Below are positions 53,632 to 62,536 of a DNA stretch of 64,000 bases, piece after piece. Each line of letters starts with the position of its first letter. The first letter of the stretch is position 1. Location of the stretch: positions 1-64,000 of the forward strand of contig PBAL01000024.1 of NCBI GenBank assembly GCA_002715965.1, given 5' to 3'. Below the pieces are notes generated by a model. It was not told the DNA's origin. It ran no database searches and saw nothing but the letters and a program-made list of their open reading frames with translations. Position numbers and translations under genes: made by a program. Source of the stretch: Verrucomicrobiales bacterium (GTDB lineage: Bacteria > Verrucomicrobiota > Verrucomicrobiia > Limisphaerales > JAYPXF01).

Positions 53632-55039
53632 GGTTGTGTGCCTGGTTATCCCCGGTCTGCCCACGTATCATCGTCGAAATCCGTTCCAGCCGCGCCGATC
53701 GCGAGGCCTTGATCAAAACCAAATCGCCGGGTCGCATCGCGCGAAGCAAGGCGTTGCCGGCATCAGCCGCATTGTCATATTCACTGATTACTGTCGCTCC
53801 GGCTGAACGCGCACCGCCGGCGTAGCAGTAGGCCATGCTGCCCACTGCAAAGAGAATGTCGATGCCACACTCGGCTGCGCGCCTGCCTGCCTCACGATGC
53901 GCGTCGTCACCACCGGATCCGAGTTCAGCCATGTCGCCCAGCACGGCGAACCGTCGTCCCTGGCAGGGCAATGATTGAAGCGTCTCAATCGCGGCGCTCA
54001 TGGAATCGGGATTCGCGTTGTAGCAATCTTCCAAGACTCCGTAGCCGTTCACTTCCCAGTAATGCGCACGCATTGCCGGTGGGGTGACGGTCTCCAAACC
54101 GACGCGCGCCTGTTCGTTGGACGCGCCCAGCTCCTGTGCCACAGCCAACGCAAGCGCGGCATTGATCGCGTGGTGAGCGCCGGGCATCGGCACGTGATAG
54201 TCTCCCGTCCAAGCCACCACGGGACAGTCGAGCTTGAAGTGAGTAGCCATCGGCTCGACCCGAACGTCAGAAACCCGCCAATCACATCGTTCGGATGCAC
54301 CAGCTAGAATTGTCTTTGAAGGGCAACGGCTGGCGATCGTCTCGGAGTAGTCACTGTCTCCGCTCAGGAATAGTGCTCCGTTCGGCGGAAGCAGTTCGGC
54401 GAGTTTACTTTCTTCCTCCACGACGCCTTCCAGGTCGCCAAAATGTTCGAGGTGTTCGCGCCCGATGCTGGTGATGACGCCATAGTTCGGTCGAACGACT
54501 TCAATGAGCGGTTTCAGCTCGCCCGGATGGTTTGTGCCGATCTCCTGAACCAGTGCCTGATGCGCTGATTCGAGACGCAGTAAAGTCGCAGGCACACCGA
54601 CGTCGTTATTGAAACTGGCTTCGCTCCACAGGGTGGGTCCGGCCTCGCGAAGGATGGAGGCAAGAAGTTCTTTGGTGGTAGTTTTGCCGTTCGATCCGGC
54701 GATCGCAACGACTGGCAGTTTGAACTGTGAGCGATATGCCGCAGCGATAACACCGTATGCGATCCGAGTGTCCGCAACTTCAATCACTGCCGTATCGCCT
54801 GGCATCCCGGGCGCGGCCCCTTCTTCAAGGACAACTGCGGCAGCACCCAGGTCACAGACCTGTTGAACGAATGCGTGGCCGTCAAAACTCTCTCCACGCA
54901 ATGCCAGAAAAACATTGCCCGCTTGCAGTTTCCGGGAATCGGTACAAATGCATGTGACCGACTTCTCCGTATCGCCGGAGGCCAGTCTTCCATTCGCCAC
55001 ATCGGCGATGAATTGAATCGTTCTTGATTCCATCAACAA
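53597..55039 (-). CDS. murF: UDP-MurNAc-tripeptide:D-Ala-D-Ala ligase MurF
   Basis: A 480-residue Mur ligase that adds D-Ala-D-Ala, the product of Ddl in the same cluster. Motifs: CICTDSRKLQAGNVFLALRG, VVAIAGSNGKTTTKELLASI, EIGTNHPGELKPL, SIGREHLEHFGDL, GVLEDCYNANPDSMSAAIE and AVLGDMAELGSGGDDAHREA. A short C-terminal tail (GDNQAHNHEQSAKTQ) extends past the domain and overlaps the tiny ORF. The gene begins 21 bases after murE. Confidence 0.95.
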   Translation of the reverse strand: MLMESRTIQFIADVANGRLASGDTEKSVTCICTDSRKLQAGNVFLALRGESFDGHAFVQQVCDLGAAAVVLEEGAAPGMPGDTAVIEVADTRIAYGVIAAAYRSQFKLPVVAIAGSNGKTTTKELLASILREAGPTLWSEASFNNDVGVPATLLRLESAHQALVQEIGTNHPGELKPLIEVVRPNYGVITSIGREHLEHFGDLEGVVEEESKLAELLPPNGALFLSGDSDYSETIASRCPSKTILAGASERCDWRVSDVRVEPMATHFKLDCPVVAWTGDYHVPMPGAHHAINAALALAVAQELGASNEQARVGLETVTPPAMRAHYWEVNGYGVLEDCYNANPDSMSAAIETLQSLPCQGRRFAVLGDMAELGSGGDDAHREAGRRAAECGIDILFAVGSMAYCYAGGARSAGATVISEYDNAADAGNALLRAMRPGDLVLIKASRSARLERISTMIRGQTGDNQAHNHEQSAKTQTLA

Positions 55040-55060
55040 ATCATCTGTTCTGTCACACGT

Positions 55061-56557
55061 TCACGCTGCGTGAAGCTCGAGCTTCTCTTCCTTCAACAGC
55101 GCAAGGATCTCAGCAGCATGTCGCCGGTCGTCAAAGGGGACAACCGCATCCGCGAGTTCCTGAAAACTTTCGTGTCCTTTGCCTGCGATCAATACAGTGT
55201 CGCCTGGCTTTGCACGATGGATCGCCTCGTTGATCGCGGCATGGCGATCAAGAATGCTCAGGCATCCGTCCGAACGAACCTTGCGGTATCCAGCCTGGAT
55301 CTGCGCGGCAATCGCTGCGGGCGGTTCTTTTCGCGGATTGTCGCTGGTAACGATGGTTTCGTGTGCGAGCCGTGCCGCGACTTCACCCATTTGAACACGC
55401 TTGCCAACGTCGCGGCAGCCACCACAGCCAAACGTGACCAGCACCCTGCCGGGGGTAAGTTCGCGAAGCGTGTTCAAAACGTTTTCCAGCGCATCGCTGG
55501 TATGCGCGTAATCCACGACCACATTAAAATCCTGTCCCACCTGTATTGCTTCCAAGCGTCCGGGGACGGGCGCGAGGCTGGAGAGGCTTTCCACGGCCTT
55601 GCCGACATCGGCATCGAGCAACTGAACGGCTCCAAGTGCGCCCAAGGCGTTGTAGATGTTGTGACGACCAATAGGCGCGAGTGATGCGCTGTAGGTTCCG
55701 GATGCGGTATGGAGTTCGCACTTGGTGCCGTTGTTGCGGAGTTCGACATTTCGCGCGGTCAGGCGTGCGTTGCCCTCCATGCCGTAAGAGACATTAAAAA
55801 TGCTGATCTCCCGGAGCAGACGTTGACCGTGCGGATCATCCGAATTGACCACAATTCCTGACGCGGTCAGCTCGGATTCAACCATGCGGAAGAACTCGCG
55901 CTTGGCACGGTAGTATTCCTCCATGTTGCGGTGATAATCGAGATGGTCCTGGCTCAGGTTGGTGAAGATTCCGACGTCAAATTCCACACCCGAGACTCGG
56001 CCCTGCATCATCGCGTGCGAACTGACTTCCATCACGCACGCCTCGCAGTTCGCGCGGACCATCTGGTCCATTAGTGATTGAAGTTCCAGCGATTCCGGCG
56101 TCGTGCGTGACGCGGGAATAACCCGATCACCGACCTCATAGTGCACCGTGCTGACGAGGCCGGTCTTGCTGCCCTGCAATTCAAGCAGGTGCTTGAGCAT
56201 GAACGCGGTGGTGGTCTTTCCGTTCGTGCCCGTGACACCGATGACTTTCATCTTCCGGCTCGGATATCCGTAGAATCGGTTGGCGATTTCAGCCATCGCC
56301 GTGCGGGTGTCCTTCACCACCACCTTCGTTGCCCGATGTGATTGAAATCCGTTGTTCTCACAGACGATCGCGATTGCACCGCGATCAATCGCATCGCTGA
56401 TATAATCATGTCCGTCGAAATTCGCCCCCTTCACCGCGATGAACACGGAACCCGAGGTGACACGACTGGAATCGTGTTCGATTCCGGTCACATCCCGCTC
56501 GAGTGCCCCCTCCGCACGGAGCACTTCCACACGTTCCAATAATCTCTTCAGTTGCAT
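55061..56557 (-). CDS. murE: UDP-MurNAc-Ala-Glu ligase MurE (meso-DAP adding)
   Basis: A 498-residue Mur ligase from ATG 56557, one base after the ftsI stop. Motifs: VTGIEHDSSRVTSGSVFIAV, VIGVTGTNGKTTTAFMLKHL, MEVSSHAMMQGRVSGVEFDV, NLSQDHLDYH, DYAHTSDALENVLNTL and TFGCGGCRDVGKRVQMGEVA. The residues TSDNPRKEPP contain the DNPR motif that marks meso-diaminopimelate specificity, so the cell wall should be of the DAP type. The ATG at 56623 only adds residues overlapping ftsI. Confidence 0.95.
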   Translation of the reverse strand: MQLKRLLERVEVLRAEGALERDVTGIEHDSSRVTSGSVFIAVKGANFDGHDYISDAIDRGAIAIVCENNGFQSHRATKVVVKDTRTAMAEIANRFYGYPSRKMKVIGVTGTNGKTTTAFMLKHLLELQGSKTGLVSTVHYEVGDRVIPASRTTPESLELQSLMDQMVRANCEACVMEVSSHAMMQGRVSGVEFDVGIFTNLSQDHLDYHRNMEEYYRAKREFFRMVESELTASGIVVNSDDPHGQRLLREISIFNVSYGMEGNARLTARNVELRNNGTKCELHTASGTYSASLAPIGRHNIYNALGALGAVQLLDADVGKAVESLSSLAPVPGRLEAIQVGQDFNVVVDYAHTSDALENVLNTLRELTPGRVLVTFGCGGCRDVGKRVQMGEVAARLAHETIVTSDNPRKEPPAAIAAQIQAGYRKVRSDGCLSILDRHAAINEAIHRAKPGDTVLIAGKGHESFQELADAVVPFDDRRHAAEILALLKEEKLELHAA

Positions 56558-56558
56558 G

Positions 56559-58487
56559 CTATCGCCTGACCACTTGGATGTCCTGCCCTTCTTGACGCAA
56601 CCGCGTGACGAGCGGCTGGTCAAACCCCATTAGATCTGGCTGTAAATTCAGGTAGTTGGCGGCCTTCACCGCGATCTCCTTGAAGCAAGGCGCCGCGCAT
56701 TTACCACCGGTGCCTCCACCGGCGGGTTCGTTTACGATCACCGAGATGACGAGTTCGGGACGAGTGGCCGGGAGGAAACCAATGAACGAAGCGAGGTTTT
56801 TACCGTGGACATAGCCGACGCCTTTGATGGGAATATCCGCAGTTCCCGTCTTCCCCGCGACGGAATAGAAATCCATGATGGCGTTCTTGCCCGTGCCGTT
56901 CTTTGAGCAGACTGCCTGAAGCGCGCGAGTGGTTTCACGCGCAGCGGATTCGCTGATCACCTGACTGAGCACGGTTGGCATCGGACGTCCGAGCACGTTG
57001 CCTTCCTCGTCTTGAATCTGGCTGACGAGCAGGGGCTTCATGAGCTTGCCCTCGTTTGCAATTGCAGCCATGGCCATCGTGATCTGCAATGGTGTCACCG
57101 CGATTCCCTGTCCGATCGGAATGCGTGTACGGTCATCATCGCGCCAGCGTTTGGTTGAACGAACCAATCCGTATTGTTCGCCTCGCAATTGGACCCCCGA
57201 CCTGCGCCCGAAACCAAAGCCAGTCAGATAACCGTAGTAATCGTCCGCCGACATGCGGACGGCGATCTTGGAAGCACCTATGTTGGATGACTTCGCGAGA
57301 ATGGTCTCCACAGTCATCCACTCGTATCGATGACCGCGGTATTCACGAAGCGATCGCGCGCGTCGCCATTTCCAAGAACCTTCTTCGCACCAGATGCGCT
57401 CTCCCCAGCGAACGACGCCTTTGTCCAAACCAGCCGCAACTGCCACGACCTTGAACGTGGAACCGGGTTCATACACATCCATGATCGCCCGGTTCTTCCG
57501 GAAGTCTTCGCGGCCTTCAGGGACGTCACCGGGACGATTTGGGTTGTATGTGGGAAGATTGGCCATCGCCAGGATCTCCCCGGTCTGCGGCCTTACCAGG
57601 ATTGCCGTAGCGCTCTTCGGGTTGAATCGATTCATGACCTCCCCAAGCTTCTGTTCAACGACGTGTTGCAAGCGGGCGTCGATGGTGAGGAAAACATTCT
57701 GGCCGTCGCGGGCCGCGACTTCATGCACTCGTCGCGTCGCAACTTCGCGTTGCCGACCGTCTTTCTCGGTCTCACGCCAACCATGCGTGCCGGTGAGTTG
57801 CTTGTTCATCGACAGCTCAATGCCATCCATGCCGAGGGTTTCCTTGGATCGGCGCGAACGGACGTTGATCTCGCGGCGTGCCGCATAACCGAGCACGTGG
57901 GCGGCAAGTTCGTCATTGGGATAAAGCCGGAGTGATTCCTCAACCTGATCCGCATTGATCGCCATCTTGCGAAGATTACGGAAGAAGGTTCGTTGCGAAC
58001 GGTTGAGGTGACTGGTGTCACCGAAATCCAGGTTCTCCATCGTCGCCTTGATCTGTCGCCAGCGATCGAGTGGCACGCGCTTCTTGAGCACGACGTATCG
58101 ATTGGTGCGCAACATCGGTTGGCCGACAGAATTGGTGATGGTGCGAATCTGCGGCTGGAGTTTGTGGAAGAGTTCCCACTCCGTCATGCCCAACAAGGGA
58201 GCAACCGCGCGCGCGATATTCGCCTGGTAATTGCCGATGAAGGCCGGGTCGGCAAACACGGTCTTGGCGGGCAGGCTGGTCGCCAGCAGATTGCCGTTTA
58301 CGTCGCGAATATCACCGCGCCGGGGCGCGAAGAGTTCGGTGCGGGTGGTGTTTTTCTTTGCCTCCAAGACAAACTCGTGATGGCGCACTACCTGGAGGTG
58401 AACGAGCCGATAACCCAGTCCGCAGTAGGCAATCAGAAGCAGCAGCGCCAAGGACGCGAGTCGCCGATTCTGGAATGCCTGGATCAT
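56559..58487 (-). CDS. ftsI: Septal transpeptidase FtsI (PBP3)
   Basis: A 642-residue class B penicillin-binding protein from ATG 58487. One N-terminal helix (LASLALLLLIAYCGLGYRLV) is followed by a dimerisation domain with RRGDIRDVNGNLLATSLPAK and the transpeptidase domain. The active-site motifs are STFK in YEPGSTFKVVAVAA, SSN in AKSSNIGASK, and KTGT in VAGKTGTADIP. There is no PASTA domain. It starts 7 bases after the ftsL stop, which makes the ATG at 58538 unlikely. It partners FtsW. Confidence 0.95.
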   Translation of the reverse strand: MIQAFQNRRLASLALLLLIAYCGLGYRLVHLQVVRHHEFVLEAKKNTTRTELFAPRRGDIRDVNGNLLATSLPAKTVFADPAFIGNYQANIARAVAPLLGMTEWELFHKLQPQIRTITNSVGQPMLRTNRYVVLKKRVPLDRWRQIKATMENLDFGDTSHLNRSQRTFFRNLRKMAINADQVEESLRLYPNDELAAHVLGYAARREINVRSRRSKETLGMDGIELSMNKQLTGTHGWRETEKDGRQREVATRRVHEVAARDGQNVFLTIDARLQHVVEQKLGEVMNRFNPKSATAILVRPQTGEILAMANLPTYNPNRPGDVPEGREDFRKNRAIMDVYEPGSTFKVVAVAAGLDKGVVRWGERIWCEEGSWKWRRARSLREYRGHRYEWMTVETILAKSSNIGASKIAVRMSADDYYGYLTGFGFGRRSGVQLRGEQYGLVRSTKRWRDDDRTRIPIGQGIAVTPLQITMAMAAIANEGKLMKPLLVSQIQDEEGNVLGRPMPTVLSQVISESAARETTRALQAVCSKNGTGKNAIMDFYSVAGKTGTADIPIKGVGYVHGKNLASFIGFLPATRPELVISVIVNEPAGGGTGGKCAAPCFKEIAVKAANYLNLQPDLMGFDQPLVTRLRQEGQDIQVVRR

Positions 58488-58494
58488 TATTGCT

Positions 58495-58899
58495 TCACTG
58501 CTTTCTTGCCTGCTGCACGACGCCCCGAGGACGCGCATAGGTTGCGTTGACGGATGGATTCGATTGCCCCGGTGGTGGCATCGGTCCGGGTTGATCGGAA
58601 AGGGTGATGACCTGTCGCGGACTCGGCATTCCCAGGCCGAGCTGAAGCGAACGAATGCGATCTTCGAGATAGGCAGGCGAACGCAGCCCGGCGAGGATCT
58701 TCATGCGCTCGTTGTTCTTCTGCTTCAAGTCAGCGAGCTTGCGTTCCTGCTTCTTCATCTCCTCGCCCAGCTCATGAATTTGGTTCTTCTGCCAAACGTA
58801 TCCCACGCCGGCCAGGCCGATGAACACACACCAGGCCACGGCCTTCAACACGGGGCCGGCCTTCACGGGTGCAGCGGTCTTTTTGCGATTCTTCGGCAT
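58495..58899 (-). CDS. ftsL: FtsL-like divisome protein
   Basis: A 134-residue bitopic protein at the ftsL position between rsmH and ftsI. A basic start (PKNRKKTAAPVKAG) leads into one helix (AVAWCVFIGLAGVGYVW) and then a coiled coil (IHELGEEMKKQERKLADLKQ ... NNERMKILAGLRSPAYLEDR). The C-terminal ~45 residues are Pro/Ser-rich. Sequence conservation of FtsL is always low, so the call rests on topology and position. It starts 2 bases after the rsmH stop. Confidence 0.8.
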   Translation of the reverse strand: MPKNRKKTAAPVKAGPVLKAVAWCVFIGLAGVGYVWQKNQIHELGEEMKKQERKLADLKQKNNERMKILAGLRSPAYLEDRIRSLQLGLGMPSPRQVITLSDQPGPMPPPGQSNPSVNATYARPRGVVQQARKQ

Positions 58900-58901
58900 T
58901 T

Positions 58902-59837
58902 TTATGCGTTCAGTTTTTCAAACACCCGCAATTGCGCACTGCGCGCTCGCGGGTTGTCTTTCAATTCACTCGGTCCGGGTAAAATGGCTTTGCGGTTGAC
59001 CCGCTTGAGCTTCGGCGCACGTGGCTGGCGAAGTTCCGGAACATCCACTTCACCAGGCACTTCGTAATCACGTTCCAAAGTGCGTCCGAACTCTTTCACT
59101 GTCCGGTCTTCCAGCGAATGGAAGGTGATCACTGCCATTCGCCCACCGGGCTTCAAAACTTTCAGCGCGCCATCGAGCCCCTTTTCCAAGGCACCCATCT
59201 CGTCGTTCACGGCAATTCGCAGCGCTTGAAAAACCCGGGTCGCGGAGTGCTTGCGTTTGCCGGCGCGCGGACAAATTTTTTCAATGAACTCCGCCAACTG
59301 GCGGGTCGTCTCGAACGGCGAACTCAACCGTTCTTCAGTCAGGGCCTTCGCTATCCGGCGTCCGGCCGGTTCATCGCCGTAGGCCCAAAAAATCTTCTGC
59401 AGTTCTTCCTGGTCCCGTTCATTGACCAGTTCAGCCGCGGTGACCGACTGGCGGTCATCCATCCGCATATCGAGCGGACCGTCGTTCATGAAACTGAATC
59501 CGCGCTCAGCGATATCCAGTTGCGGCGAACTCACACCCAGGTCCAACAGAACGCCATCGAAGGTGTCCGGACCGAACCAGTCGGCGAGTTCCGCGAAGTT
59601 GCCGCGCCGCAATTCAAAGCGTCCGGCATGCTCCGCAAGCGTGCGTTCAGCCACCTGCAACGCCGCGCCATCTCGATCGCAGCCAAACACCCGTCCACTC
59701 GGTGCACTGCGATTCAAAATGAGGCGACTGTGCCCACCCATGCCCATGGTGCCGTCGGCGTAGTGCCCGCCCGGCATTGGATTCAGCGCTGCTAACACTT
59801 CCTCCGCCATCACCGGGATGTGGGTGTAGTCGTTCAC
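58902..59837 (-). CDS. rsmH: 16S rRNA m4C1402 methyltransferase RsmH (MraW)
   Basis: A 311-residue SAM-dependent methyltransferase that modifies C1402 of 16S rRNA and sits at the start of most dcw clusters. Features: YTHIPVMAEEVLAALNP, YADGTMGMGGHSRLIL (where E. coli-like enzymes read ATFGRGGHS), VFGCDRDGAALQVAERTL, DGVLLDLGVSSPQLDIAERG, PLDMRMD, and the C-terminal ARSAQLRVFEKL. The upstream 156 bases to the basic-protein gene hold no other gene. Confidence 0.95.
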   Translation of the reverse strand: MNDYTHIPVMAEEVLAALNPMPGGHYADGTMGMGGHSRLILNRSAPSGRVFGCDRDGAALQVAERTLAEHAGRFELRRGNFAELADWFGPDTFDGVLLDLGVSSPQLDIAERGFSFMNDGPLDMRMDDRQSVTAAELVNERDQEELQKIFWAYGDEPAGRRIAKALTEERLSSPFETTRQLAEFIEKICPRAGKRKHSATRVFQALRIAVNDEMGALEKGLDGALKVLKPGGRMAVITFHSLEDRTVKEFGRTLERDYEVPGEVDVPELRQPRAPKLKRVNRKAILPGPSELKDNPRARSAQLRVFEKLNA

Positions 59838-59993
59838 GTTTCGTCATGTTTGCTCTTTCGTTTCGAGCCTCGATCAACCGCTAATCACGCCGATTGCCGC
59901 CGGGGTGCGAAAAGAACGAAAACGCTCTACCCGGTCGCCAAACCTTTCTGTGCCTTCGTTCATCGACGTCAATCGGCGTTCATTAACGGTTGT
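59838..59993. other. Gap between the basic-protein gene and rsmH
   Basis: No gene seen. It is an unusually wide gap for this operon and could hold an internal promoter for rsmH, but I could not identify clear promoter hexamers. Confidence 0.3.
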
Positions 59994-60485
59994 TCAACTC
60001 GCAGCCATCCAGTTCGGCGAACGACGACGACGGACGATCGTCCCCGCCTTCCGATAAACCAAAGGGCGCTTGGGTTGACGTTTCACCCGCGCGATGGTGC
60101 GACCGCGACGGGCCATCTTCAGCTTTTGGGACCAGACCGAACCCCTCGCCACCTGCCCCGGTTCCTCTCGTGTCGGTGGCGAGGGGTCTGTTTTCGGTTC
60201 GGTTAACGGCGGTAGCTGCTCCGGCCGAAAGGTGCTGCGAACGCGCGGCTTGCTCGTCTTCTTCTTTGCCGCACTGATTTCGCGTTCCATGACATCCTGG
60301 TGATGCGCGCCGAGTGGATCTTCCCGGCGAGGCTCGCGGCGAGCCTCACTAATGCGCTCAACCGCGCCGGGTCGCATGCTGAATTCCGGAATCATCTCGC
60401 CGTCATCCACGACGCGGTGCATCGGGCGCCGAACGAGGCCCCTGAGGGCATTGTTTCCAGCGGCAAGAACATTGAAGATACCCAT
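59994..60485 (-). CDS. Basic, probably disordered protein between mraZ and rsmH
   Basis: A 163-residue ORF in the dcw operon, preceded by a good ribosome-binding site (GAGG, seven bases before the ATG at 60485). The N-terminus GIFNVLAAGNNALRGLVRRP is the most ordered part. The rest is rich in Arg, Lys, Pro and Glu, including EREISAAKKKTSKPRVRS and KMARRGRTIARVKRQPKRPL. There is no membrane helix and no recognised family. The overall basic character suggests binding to nucleic acid, membrane or another polyanion. Position and ribosome-binding site support it being real; an unrelated plus-strand frame overlaps it but has no such site. Confidence 0.6.
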   Translation of the reverse strand: MGIFNVLAAGNNALRGLVRRPMHRVVDDGEMIPEFSMRPGAVERISEARREPRREDPLGAHHQDVMEREISAAKKKTSKPRVRSTFRPEQLPPLTEPKTDPSPPTREEPGQVARGSVWSQKLKMARRGRTIARVKRQPKRPLVYRKAGTIVRRRRSPNWMAAS

Positions 60486-60641
60486 GCTTCGCCCTCGTTA
60501 GCTCAAATGGTTTGCGGTTGGTGGTTTGCAAAGAAGCACGGACAGCCGAGGCGACGACACAATGAGCGGGATCCCAACAATCCCATTCACCGCTTCCTCA
60601 TCGCCCCGACCTGTCCATACATCACTCATTACACACACTGC
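60486..60641. other. Gap between mraZ and the basic-protein gene
   Basis: No gene, repeat or clear promoter recognised; the ribosome-binding site of the basic-protein gene is at its left edge. Confidence 0.3.
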
Positions 60642-61103
60642 TCAAATCATCTTCTTGGCCGCGCTTTCGTGCGCCTGATCGACCGACTCGACCTGTTCGT
60701 AGAATTCAGGATTCCAGATCTGAAACCGGTCCCATAGACCGACGAGAATTGCCTCGCCTGCGATCCCGGCTTTTTTCGCCAATCCGTCTGGGAGGCAGAT
60801 CCGCCCCGCGCGATCGATCGCCACATCGTCGGAATTCGCACCCAAGACACGTCGCAGGGATTCAGCCTGCGGATCTCCAAAGGGCATTTCTTCGAGTTTC
60901 TCCTCCAACTTCTCCGCCGTCCGAGGCGGCAGAACCAATAAACAAGGGAAGGTTTGCCCTTCCATGCGCCACAGAATCACGGAATAAGCCGCGTCCTGAT
61001 TTGAACGCCATTTTGCGGGGATTTGGACACGTCGCTTCTCATCAACACCGTGTTTATACAGTGATTTGTAAGAGACTCGTTCGTTTGTCCCATTAGCCGG
61101 CAT
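60642..61103 (-). CDS. mraZ: Transcriptional regulator MraZ
   Basis: A 153-residue MraZ, the double-AbrB-fold DNA-binding regulator of the dcw cluster. The first AbrB-like half has YKHGVDEKRRVQIPAKWRSN and the second has VAIDRAGRICLPDGLAKKAG. The DXXGR motif is kept in the second half (DRAGR), while the first reads DEKRR. The start at 61103 follows family alignment; an ATG at 61154 would place the start inside the predicted promoter. TGGG repeats in the promoter (61139-61174) are the expected binding sites, so it should regulate its own operon. Confidence 0.93.
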   Translation of the reverse strand: MPANGTNERVSYKSLYKHGVDEKRRVQIPAKWRSNQDAAYSVILWRMEGQTFPCLLVLPPRTAEKLEEKLEEMPFGDPQAESLRRVLGANSDDVAIDRAGRICLPDGLAKKAGIAGEAILVGLWDRFQIWNPEFYEQVESVDQAHESAAKKMI

Positions 61104-61138
61104 ATGCTGGTCACGCGGCACACTCGGTTGCAATAATG

Positions 61139-61183
61139 CCCCACGACGGCGCAAGTTCTACCCACTTCACCCCACATCGTCAA
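61139..61183 (-). promoter_or_regulatory. dcw promoter with MraZ-type TGGG boxes
   Basis: Read on the minus strand, TTGACG (61183-61178) and TAGAAC (61160-61155) are separated by exactly 17 bases, a good sigma-70-like promoter about 45 bases before the mraZ ATG. TGGGG (61174-61170) and TGGGT (61164-61160) lie within or touch the spacer, 10 bases apart. A third TGGGG (61143-61139) lies 21 bases further on. This one- and two-turn phasing is as in known MraZ operators, and binding would block RNA polymerase. Confidence 0.7.
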
Positions 61184-61309
61184 CACCCTAGATCGAGTTT
61201 TTTTAATGCTTGAGAATGTTTTCACCAGCAAACGGCCGAAAACCGATGGAATTCGCTGGAACATCATTTGCCCTGACTATCACCTCTCTGAGCCACTGTA
61301 TGGAAATCA

Positions 61310-61335
61310 CCCCACACCACCCCACGGCCGACCCA
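61310..61335 (-). promoter_or_regulatory. Second cluster of TGGG boxes between queA and mraZ
   Basis: On the minus strand TGGGT (61335-61331), TGGGG (61324-61320) and TGGGG (61314-61310) are spaced 11 and 10 bases apart, again helically phased. The cluster is 50 bases before the queA start and ~145 from the first cluster. It could be an auxiliary MraZ operator or act on queA. Confidence 0.5.
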
Positions 61336-61383
61336 ATCAAAAAAACTCCCCAAAAAACGCCAGATTCGCTACAACTCGAGAAA

Positions 61384-62454
61384 ATGCGCGTATCGGACTT
61401 TCATTATGATCTGCCCGAGGAACTGATCGCCCAGCACCCTGCTGAGCGTCGTGACCAGTCTCGACTGCTGGTAGTTTATCGTTCAAGTGGAGAGCTAGTT
61501 CACAAGTCCTTCACCGACTTGCCGGACTTTATCGAACCCGGCGACTTGGTGGTTCTCAATAATTCGAAAGTCATTCCAGCCCGCCTGCGAGGCTCCAAAC
61601 CGAATACGGGAGGCCAAATCGAGATGCTCCTCGTCGAGGAGATTGCCGAAAACGATTGGTGGACCATGCTCAAACCCGGCAAGCGCGTGCGGCCAGGAGG
61701 CTGTATTCAACTCCACAATCTTTCCGGCGCTGCTGCAGAGATTCAGGCCGAACTGATCGAAAAGAACGACGAGGGCCACTGTCGTGTTCGATTCCAATGC
61801 CTCGGTAACATCATTGATCACCTTGCCCAGATCGGCGAAACACCCCTGCCGCCCTACATCCAGCGGGACTCCCAGCCCGATCCGGAAGACCAGGACCGCT
61901 ACCAAACCGTCTATGCCGGACCACCTGGCTCTGCGGCCGCCCCTACCGCCGGTCTCCACTTCACCGACGGAATCTTGGAAGACCTCCGAGCCAAGGGCGC
62001 CAATATCACCCACGTCACACTCCACGTCGGCCTTGGTACCTTCGCTCAGCTCAAAGTTGTGAACGTCGAAGACCATCGCATGCACTTCGAGCGATACGAA
62101 GTCAGCCAGGAAACCATCGACCTCATCCGTCAAACCAAAGGCGCTGGAAAACGCGTCATTGCGATCGGCACCACCACTGTCCGCGTCCTCGAAACGATTG
62201 CGCGCCAACCCGAACTCCAACCCGGCCACGGCAAAACGAACATCTTCATCACCCCGCCATCCAACTTCAAAATCACAGACGCCCTCCTCACCAACTTCCA
62301 CCTCCCCGAATCCACCCTCTTGATGCTTGTAAGTGCCTTCGCCAGTCCCGGTTCAATCGATGGTCGAGCAACAATGCTCTCCGCGTATCAGGCAGCGGTG
62401 GATAATCGATACCGATTCTTCAGCTACGGCGATGCGATGCTAATCCTCAACTAA
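61384..62454 (+). CDS. queA: S-adenosylmethionine:tRNA ribosyltransferase-isomerase QueA
   Basis: A 356-residue enzyme of queuosine synthesis that moves the ribosyl group of SAM to 7-aminomethyl-7-deazaguanine in tRNA, giving epoxyqueuosine. Features: FHYDLPEELIAQHPAERRDQ, DLVVLNNSKVIPARLRG, PTAGLHFTDGILEDL, THVTLHVGLGTF and IAIGTTTVRVLETIARQP. The start at 61384 (MRVSDFHYDLP) matches the family; the frame extension to 61210 covers the regulatory region. It is divergent from mraZ. Confidence 0.95.
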   Translation: MRVSDFHYDLPEELIAQHPAERRDQSRLLVVYRSSGELVHKSFTDLPDFIEPGDLVVLNNSKVIPARLRGSKPNTGGQIEMLLVEEIAENDWWTMLKPGKRVRPGGCIQLHNLSGAAAEIQAELIEKNDEGHCRVRFQCLGNIIDHLAQIGETPLPPYIQRDSQPDPEDQDRYQTVYAGPPGSAAAPTAGLHFTDGILEDLRAKGANITHVTLHVGLGTFAQLKVVNVEDHRMHFERYEVSQETIDLIRQTKGAGKRVIAIGTTTVRVLETIARQPELQPGHGKTNIFITPPSNFKITDALLTNFHLPESTLLMLVSAFASPGSIDGRATMLSAYQAAVDNRYRFFSYGDAMLILN

Positions 62455-62536
62455 TCGGACAAGCGGGATGCGTGTCGCGAGCAAGGTGAATAACTCGTCA
62501 TTTATGCACGCTGTGAAATCGCCTATCTAGTCGCGC

